Below are positions 57,045-64,000 of a DNA stretch of 64,000 nt, one piece after another. The stretch is from assembly GCA_023374025.1 (NCBI GenBank), contig SIJG01000021.1:58237-122236 (forward strand), given 5' to 3'. The position numbers and the translations under genes are program-made. The notes under the pieces were generated by a model, which was not told where the DNA came from, did not search any database, and worked only from the letters and a program-made list of their open reading frames with translations. Every line of letters starts with the position of its first letter. Position 1 is the stretch's first letter. The stretch is from Heterodera schachtii (Eukaryota; Nematoda; Chromadorea; Rhabditida; Heteroderidae).

Positions 57045-58256
57045 ATTGTACCCATCTACCGTTTGGGTTTGTCCGCGCCTTGCTTATTTGTTGCACAATG
57101 CGCGAGTCCAACTGATGGAAGCGTGGTGAGTCGAAGTGCAAAAAGTCCGAATGTGGGCGAAGTGCAAAAAGTCCGAATGAGTGGTGATCAGAAGGGGCGG
57201 GTTATTTCAGTACCGAAGATTTATTCTAATGATTAATTATTATTTAAATTTATAATTGAATAATAAGCTAATAATAATAAAAAATATATTTGGCTCTATT
57301 TCAGTATACAAGACCACGAAAAATTGACATGACAATATAATAATTTGACAAATTTAAGGCACCGTAGCTTTTTCAAGAAGCATCCAAATTAAACATTCTT
57401 GGTACCATTTGATAGCCTAAGGTGTTCCATTATTTGCCTTTAAAATTTCAAAAAATTTCGTTAAGTTTCAGAGAAGTTGTGATCAAAAAAATTTACAAAA
57501 AAATTTGAAAATTACAAGCCACAACTTTTTTGAAACAAAATGAAATTTTTTGAAATTTTACAGGTAAATAGAGAACACTTAGAGCTATCAAAGGATACCA
57601 AGATTGTTTAATTTGGATGCTTCTACAAAAAGTTATGGCACTGATCAAAAATTGATCATTTTTATGGTGATCAATTATTCAACCAAGTATAACTTTCTAT
57701 GTACAAATCGTAGAACCACCATTCCAGAAGCAATTCGGTAGCAAATTCTGTGCTCTTTCCAATGGGCTTGTCCATTTTCAAAATTTTCCAGCCACCTAGG
57801 GATTTCGAAATTCCCCGATTTTCAGTGTATTTTGGGTGTCCTGCTGGTCACTAGGAAGGAGTGATCTGATCAAGTTGGTGTAAAAGACTTTTTTGATCAG
57901 CACCAAAAGTTATTCAAGCATGATTATTTCAAATTTTTAAATGAACTATAAGATATTTTTCAGGTTTGAGTCAAGACTTTTTTGGGGCACTGTATTTCTC
58001 TCACAAAAATGTAATTTGTTTGGGAAATATTAAATATAAATCGAAATTATAATTTGGGCCAGCAAATATATTAATAGATTAAATAGTTATATTATTAATT
58101 AATTAAAATCATTATTCGGTACTGAAATGACCCGCCCCTTCTGATCACCACTCATTCGGACTTTTTGCACTTCGACACAGCACCGATGGAAGCGCTTGTA
58201 CTGGCGCACAATGTCCTTTCGCGTCTCGAAAATTGTCAAAAACTTTGTTTAATCTT
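57045..58256 (-). pseudogene. Exon split by the MULE-type element
   Basis: Removing the element at 57124-58184 and one copy of its 10-bp duplication joins minus-strand sequence 58256-58185 to 57113-57045 in a single open frame that includes ETRKDIVRQYKRFHQLDSRI, VQQISKAR and NPNGRW, followed by a possible donor. Frame continuity across the excision supports former coding use. I do not recognise the protein. Confidence 0.45.
57124..58184. mobile_element. MULE-type non-autonomous element, 10-bp TSD
   Basis: A 1,061-bp element with about 65-bp inverted ends (TCGAAGTGCAAAAAGTCCGA, GATCAGAAGGGGCGGGT, TTTCAGTACCGAA), flanked by GATGGAAGCG on both sides (57114-57123 and 58185-58194). A 10-bp duplication with long inverted ends is typical of Mutator-like elements. 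The left end has an extra tandem copy of the CGAAGTGCAAAAAGTCCGA word. The interior is non-coding and related to 5374-5960. Confidence 0.9.
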
Positions 58257-58259
58257 CAA

Positions 58260-59460
58260 ATTTCTATTAAAAAAAATTATTTAAATGTTTTTTCCAATTG
58301 AGAAAAAATGATTTTCAAATTCATCCATATTACGGAATTTTTTGTCCATATTTTAATGCATTTTTGGTTTCTATTTTTGTCCATTTTAACCCGGTCTCTA
58401 TCAATTAGTTTCTAAACTGTGATTTTTAGATTTCTTCTTCCTTTATTAACTATTAGCAATTCTTGAAACTTTCTTTTATAATTGCATTAAAAAAATACTT
58501 TCTTTTTTTGTTTATTTTAAAATTTGGCATTTAATTTGCCTCCGAATTTACTAAAATAATTTTATTGGACATAAATTTGTGAAAATTGAAAATGTAGACA
58601 TTTTAAAATTATTCATTTGCTTTCATAAATTTTTTATAAATTTATTTTTTTGTAATTTTTGTAATGCATAAATTGAGGTGAATTAAAAAATGCTTTTATT
58701 TTATTTTTTTATAAATTTCTTTTCAATTTATTTTTGTGCTTATTCATCTTTTCATTCTTAATTCCGACATTTTAGTTATTTTTTTTCATTCTTTGGCTTT
58801 TTCATCTTGACATTAACACACTTTTTTTTTTGCTTATTCATCGCTGTAAATCAACTGCAAATTGCTCAAATTTTTAAAGATGAATAATTTCTGAATATAT
58901 TTTTTAAATGAAGAAAAAAACAATTTGATTTTTAATTCTTCTGCTTTTTCATCGCTATGATTAATCAAAAATTGTTCAAATTTTAAGAATGAACAATTTT
59001 TTGTTCTATTTAAACAAAATTCTTTGCCATAATTTCAATTAATTAAATAATGAATAAATAAATAATTTTATTATTTGCAACAAATAATGTAAAACGCATA
59101 ATGCAATTTTGATTAAATTGTTTTACATTGAAATTATATTATAACATTTAATAAATTAATTATCAATTAAAAACAATCAAATTTATTAATTTACCTAAGT
59201 GCGTTATGCATTTTTTATTTATTTATTTCATAATTTTTACCGTACTCTTCAAATTGGTGAACGGCAAATGTTTCACCTCTGAGCAGTAATTTTACATTTT
59301 TACTTATTATAATTTTAAATAACGTTCAGATTGGGTGCCACTCAGTTGGACAATGAATGTTGCGGGGAAAAAGTAAAATGAATAATACCGTATCATTAAA
59401 TTTGGAACGGTTATTAATCAATCAATTTAAATGCCAACTTTTGTCAAATCTTCAATTTTT
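58260..59460. other. AT-rich intergenic DNA with dispersed repeat
   Basis: 58760-59260 is the inverse copy of 15275-15690. No gene before the TTTTTAG-ATGG at 59462. Confidence 0.5.
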
Positions 59461-59462
59461 AG

Positions 59463-61482
59463 ATGGCATACACACTCAAACTAAACGATTCGTGTTCAAT
59501 TCTTGGCAAAAAGTTTGACTGTTCATTTGCGTGGCTTTTGGAACGGTACAAACTGTCGGACAAATTCGCAATCAAAGCGAACACTCAGGTAAAATACGCA
59601 ATAAATTTAAATAATTTTAATCCAAATAATAAAATACTCATCTTTAATTGTAATATTTATTTCAATTTAATATTCCATTTCGACTCCTATCATTGCTAAT
59701 AAATTTTTGTCTTCATTTTTAACTAAATTTCATTTTATTTTTCAAACAACTAAATAATTTTAAGTTACTTTAATCTTTTTATTAATTATAAAAATGATTT
59801 TAATATTATTTTGGTGTAAATTGTAAATATATTTTTTTTTATAAATCAGGTAAATAATTCATTAATCTTTTTTTTTTAACATACCGTAACTACAAATTAA
59901 ATATATAAATCAACCATGAATTTTATTTAGTTAAGCATTTCGATTGCTATAAATTTTATTTTAACAATTCAGGTCAAATTCCCCGGACATCCGAAATTTG
60001 TCTTCGTGACAGCCGCCAGTGCCAATTATTTCCCATCACTTCGGATGCTAATCGCGAAAATAAAGGAGCATTATGGATGCAATCAAAAAATAATTGCTTA
60101 CGATTTGGGAAATGTGACAAAAAACAGCGAATGGGTAAAAATTTACAAATTTATTTATGTTTTTTGATGAAAAAATATTGCCGAAATTTAAAATTCAAGA
60201 TTAATTTAAATTTTTAATTTGAAGATGACTGAACTGAATTCGGTGTGCAATTTGGAATGGCGAATCTTCGATTTTTCCCAAATGGTTGCGGGCTGAGTAC
60301 GCCACCTGAAAAGCTACGCATGGAAAATATTTGCCATGGCGGTAAATAAAATTTTTAAAAAAATGCAAAAATTCTAAAAAAATTTAAGGATGTTTTGTTG
60401 GAATATGACACTGTCATTTGGGTGGACACATCAATTTTCTTTGCAAGTGCCAATTTGGCGTCACTTTTGAAGCCGCTTCAAAAAGGAAAAATTAGCCCAG
60501 TCCAATTGTTGAGCAGTGAGTTTGAAATGGGCAAATTTTATGTTTTATTTTTTGATCAATTGTTGTTAACCTTAAGACAGTGGAAACGGAAAAAACATTG
60601 CGACACACCCGGGTGATTATTTTAATAAAATAATTCAAATTAAAAAGCATAATTAATCACAATTTGCCAGGGATGTACGAGTACTTGCCAATGCTCGCCA
60701 ATTTTGGGCCAGCCAAAACAAATGAATTGTCCGGGAATGATGACCCGCCACAGTTCGAGACCGGCTTTAGCATCCTTCACAAAACAGAGCAAACGCGGCA
60801 ACTGATGAAATGGTATGATTAAATTATAATTGGAACCTTTGGAAATATCTTTGGTATTAAAAATAATTTATTTCTCCCTCCAAAATGGACAATTTATTGG
60901 GTTTAAAAAATAAAATACCATTCTTTGAAGGCTCAATTTTAACCCTGATTCGATTTTCGACTTTGTCGCGGTTTAATTCTTCGGTGTCCCTGTCCTGTCC
61001 TGTTTTCAATTCAAATCTTCAATTCAATAATCAAGAAACGGATAAATATTCAATTAAGATTACAATTGGTGGGGTTGGATTCTACGAACTCATTTAAAAA
61101 TTAAAATTCAATTCCATGGCATTGCTTTGTGCCGCCGAGCCTGACTGCATTGTGCCAATTGGGCAGACCGAACAATGCATTTACACGAAAATGGGACCTA
61201 ATTTGAAGTGCCATCGTCAACACCAAAGCTTGTTGGATACTCTTCTGCACAACTTCGAACATCAGCAGCAAATTGCGGGTTGGCTGGACAGATTTATATT
61301 TTAATTTAAATATATTTAAATTTATCTTTTTGTTTTTTAATGACAGACCCATCTTTTTTGGCACATCCAAACGTTAACCATCCGCGATTGTCCGCCAAAT
61401 TCACTGATTCTTTTGGCATCAAACGCTTGCAACTGTTCGCTGGGAGTTCAGATGAATGGCTGAGAAAAGTCAAATGTTGCTG
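59463..61482 (+). CDS. DUF1647-like gene with one in-frame stop
   Basis: Exons 59463-59588, 59973-60134, 60225-60341, 60389-60515, 60577-60612, 60671-60812, about 61116-61299 and about 61351-61482. Motifs in order: FVTAASANYFPSL, KIIAYDLG, VRHLKSYAWK, VIWVDTSI, MYEYLPM, CAAEPDCIVPIGQTEQC, CHRQHQSLLDTLL. These match the nematode DUF1647 family (FVTaaSsNhF, YDLG, tYxwKp, D-S-S/T, CALexdCxxP, ChRxdQS), thought to have a glycosyltransferase-like fold; the exact reaction is unknown. The first ATG follows a TTTTTAG acceptor, so it may be trans-spliced or have an upstream exon. Exon 3 has TGA just before VRHLK, and the acceptor of the seventh exon lacks an obvious AG. Either a young pseudogene or a sequence error. 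Confidence 0.65.
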
Positions 61483-61499
61483 AACAACATTGATGCCGC

Positions 61500-62900
61500 A
61501 ACCGTTGCGACCAAAAGAAGAAAAAAAAACAATTAATTATGACTAATTGCATTGACATTGACTAATTAACCAAAATAATCATTGGACTCGATAAAATTTG
61601 GAAAATTTATAAAATTTGTAATACAATTGATTGGAGGTTAAAGCAATTGTCCATAAACCATTTTAAAACAACAGCCATAATTTACTGAAGAGATTTGAGA
61701 CCGATAGACTCGAATAGCTTTAATAAAGGCGAAATTTTATTTCCAAATTATCCGACTAATTTGTAGCAAATTATTTTATGTGTAAATAGTATTAAATACC
61801 AGATTTTACAAGTATCCAACCCGGAAACTTTAATTATCCCAAAATACAATTACAGAATTTTATCGAAGAAGCATATCGAGGAATTTTTTAAAAATCCAAG
61901 CATAAACATGACTGGAGAAATTTTAAATTGCAGTGCTCTATGTAGATACTGTTTAATTTTGAGTTATTAAATTCATAAAGTTTTTATTTATTTTTAATCT
62001 ATTTTTATTTTAGTTTTAATGTTAAAAGTTTAAAAAATTTTGCCCACCCATTGGGGCAGGTAAAAATTAAAAGTTTATTTAAAAAAATAATTTTTTAATG
62101 ATTTAACCCTCTTGACTATTGCGAAATTAAAGAGTTCGGGAGAATCTGTGTCAAAAATATGGACAATTTTTTAAATTAAACAATAAAATAATTTTAAAAA
62201 AATTTATTTAGGCTTATTCTATGCATAATTCTAAACAGGTTTATCAAATAAAAAACCGAAACAATCGACCGACTTTTTTGACAAATCAGTTGACCATTTT
62301 TTTAACAAAATTCATTAAAAATTCGTAAAATTTTCCTCCGGCGGCGCCTATCGGCACCGCCGACCCTCCAAAAAGCTATCTTTTCTTAAAAAATTAGCCC
62401 AAAATCTCAAAATTTGGTATTTTTAGACAAAATCTGCTAACAAATAGCATTATATCAGCACCGCCGGCCCTAAAGTTATGGCTAGAGCTATCAATTAAGG
62501 CACAAAAAATCGCAAAATGACACTGAAAAAAGGGCACAAAAATCCCGAAAAAAGCATGAAAAAAGGCATTTAAATTTTTTATTAATATTTTAGGGGCAAA
62601 ACACGTAAAAACTAACCAAAAACTAATTTTGCTGATTTATTGATATTCAATAGTTTTATAATGTTTTTTCAATAAGGAAATTTTAAACCTAAATTTTATC
62701 AAGAAAAACAAAGAATTTTGGCGAACAATTTTTGTGAAAATTTTTCAATACATAAAGGTAGATTCTCTGAATTTTTTTAGATCATTCTTAGGGGTGTATT
62801 TTTCCGATTTTTTTGAATTTTTAATGGATTTTTCGGGAAAAAACGCCAAAAAAGGGCACCAAATCGCTAAAACTAATCTTTATGGTTTTTTAAATTCAAG
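61500..62900. other. Repeat-rich intergenic DNA
   Basis: GC hairpin at 62338-62362 with a second half-copy near 62456. TAGAGCTATCAATTAAGGCA at about 62482 opens an AAAAGGCA/AAAATCCC word tract resembling a hAT MITE end, but no partner end is found. An AGGGGTGTATTTTTCC motif lies near 62790. No gene. Confidence 0.4.
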
Positions 62901-62911
62901 GGAGCAAACAC

Positions 62912-63045
62912 ATTTTTTTGGCTGCCTTTTCAATCATTTCCAAACCTTTAGTACAACCATTCGATAGAGCTTCAATAGCTTTACAATTTAGTTCAGAGTG
63001 ATCTTTAGCTTTTTCTGTTGCAAATCGTTCAGCATTTTTGGGTAG
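62912..63045 (-). other. Possible exon, unrecognised
   Basis: A minus-strand frame reads KNAERFATEKAKDHSELNCK, AIEALSNGCTKGLEMIEKAA and stops shortly after. It is helical and charged, unlike the surrounding AT repeats. No clear acceptor. Confidence 0.3.
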
Positions 63046-63149
63046 GTAAAAATTATAATTAATTTGGATTGTGAAGAACGATGTAAAAATTTGTGCAGAA
63101 TAGGTAACAAATAGCGTAGATTTTATTTTTTTATTTTAACAGATAAATT

Positions 63150-63285
63150 AAGGATTTGGTTCCCCCGAGAGAAAAACTTTAAATTGCGAAAAATGTAATT
63201 GGCCATCGGAAGGATCAGAGTTTGCTTGGTATTCTCCAACATAACATGGAATATCGGCAACAAATTGCTGGTTCAGTGGCCAAAT
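63150..63285 (-). other. Possible exon, unrecognised
   Basis: A minus-strand frame reads PLNQQFVADIPCYVGEYQAN, SDPSDGQLHFSQFKVFLSGE and then TAA. Codon use looks coding-like. It may belong with the frame at 62912-63045. No family recognised. Confidence 0.3.
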
Positions 63286-63289
63286 TATG

Positions 63290-64000
63290 AAATTTAATAT
63301 TTTTGAATGCAAGTTTTATTTTCCTGACAGATTCTTCATTTTGGGATCAGTGATAAAAGATGATCAATAATCATAGACCGAAAAACTATGCAATGCAAGA
63401 AAAAGAGAGTGCGAAAAAAATTTTTCAAACCTGGATCCTGACTTGACAGGACCTCGGTTTTATCCGGGACCGGTACCAACCGAAAAATTTTCCAAGAAAA
63501 AAAATTAAACTTTTAATTTATTTTAAGTGAAAATATTAAATAATTAATTTTTGTTTGGTTTTTTATTTTATAAACCACAAAAGTTAACGCAAAAAAATTA
63601 ATATATTAGATATATTTAATCAATAGGTATTTCAAACCAAATTTATTTCAGCCAACCAACTAATCATTTTTGGACTAAATGATTGACTATACATATTAGA
63701 AATTCAGATTTTTGGAAAAACGTCAAAATAATTGAAAATATTTTTTTAGTTTTTAGGTGCTAAAAATAAATAAAAAAATAATAATTGCTAATAACTCGAA
63801 AGTAGCTTAATAACAACCGAAAAACATGAGTTTTTCGTGCGTTTCAGGCCAAGATGAATTCAGGGAAAAAAGGTCAGTGTATGGAAAACAATTGGACCAA
63901 ATTATGATCATACTCATACGACCAAAAAAAGGCTAATAATGTAAGAAACGCCATTCTAGTTTTAGCCGATATTACTTACAATTAAACATTGTATAATAAT
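63290..64000. other. AT-rich DNA to the window edge
   Basis: A short word tract near 63425-63480 (CCTGGATCCTGAC, GGGACCGG) looks like one end of another word-type element following AGAGTGCG. No gene seen. Confidence 0.4.

Overview
This is AT-rich, repeat-saturated nuclear DNA from a nematode, probably a plant-parasitic cyst nematode (Heteroderidae). Evidence from the sequence: exon sets of nematode Srt-type chemoreceptors, a nematode DUF1647-type gene, fragments with a 'PFELxNERTKEKLTLE ... WLLKRCP' signature like that of expanded F-box-type families in cyst nematodes (recalled, not searched), short introns, and AG acceptors of the TTTCAG/TTTAAG/TTTTAG kind. The genus is an inference. Most open reading frames in the window are chance frames in AT-rich repeats.

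Layout. 1-3.1 kb: 3' part of Srt copy A (+), with a 1,069-bp TA-flanked MITE in an intron. 4-6 kb: a hAT MITE and dispersed repeats. 7.0-10.6 kb: decayed Srt copy B (-). 10.4-18.3 kb: a large imperfect inverted repeat whose arms carry Srt exon 1, its 5' flank and a POU-domain-like fragment. The left arm also holds a LINE-ORF1-like insertion. The spacer holds a hAT transposase C-terminus, exons of an unrecognised gene and a truncated FLYWCH/MULE transposase. 18.1-20.5 kb: Srt copy C (+). 20.6-24.2 kb: a 21-bp satellite. 24.2-25.4 kb: truncated LTR retrotransposon cutting off a fucosyltransferase-like gene. 26.3-29.4 kb: Srt copy D (-), the least damaged. 29.4-35.45 kb: Ty3/gypsy element lacking its 3' end. 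35.45-36.3 kb: duplicated exons 1-2 (copy E). 36.7-46 kb: nested MITEs, foldback elements, F-box-like fragments and a MULE transposase C-terminal piece. 46.3-48.8 kb: the same satellite in inverse orientation. 49.0-50.9 kb: fucosyltransferase-like gene with a MITE in an intron. 51.1-54.4 kb: rearranged Srt copy F (-). 54.7-58.2 kb: a hAT MITE and a MULE-type element that splits an exon. 59.5-61.5 kb: DUF1647-like gene with one in-frame stop. 61.5-64 kb: repeats and possible small exons.

How it fits together. The window is a chemoreceptor cluster being dismantled by DNA transposons. Seven MITEs have exact 8-bp target duplications and TAGRG- or CAAGGG-type ends (hAT hallmarks), and a hAT transposase C-terminus lies in the same window. 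A MULE-type element has a 10-bp duplication, and FLYWCH/MULE transposase pieces are also present. A dispersed GC-rich hairpin (CCGGCGGYGCC-4 nt-GGCGCCGCCGG) recurs inside MITEs and Srt introns. Exon boundaries come from splice motifs and comparison between copies; nothing was checked against a database.
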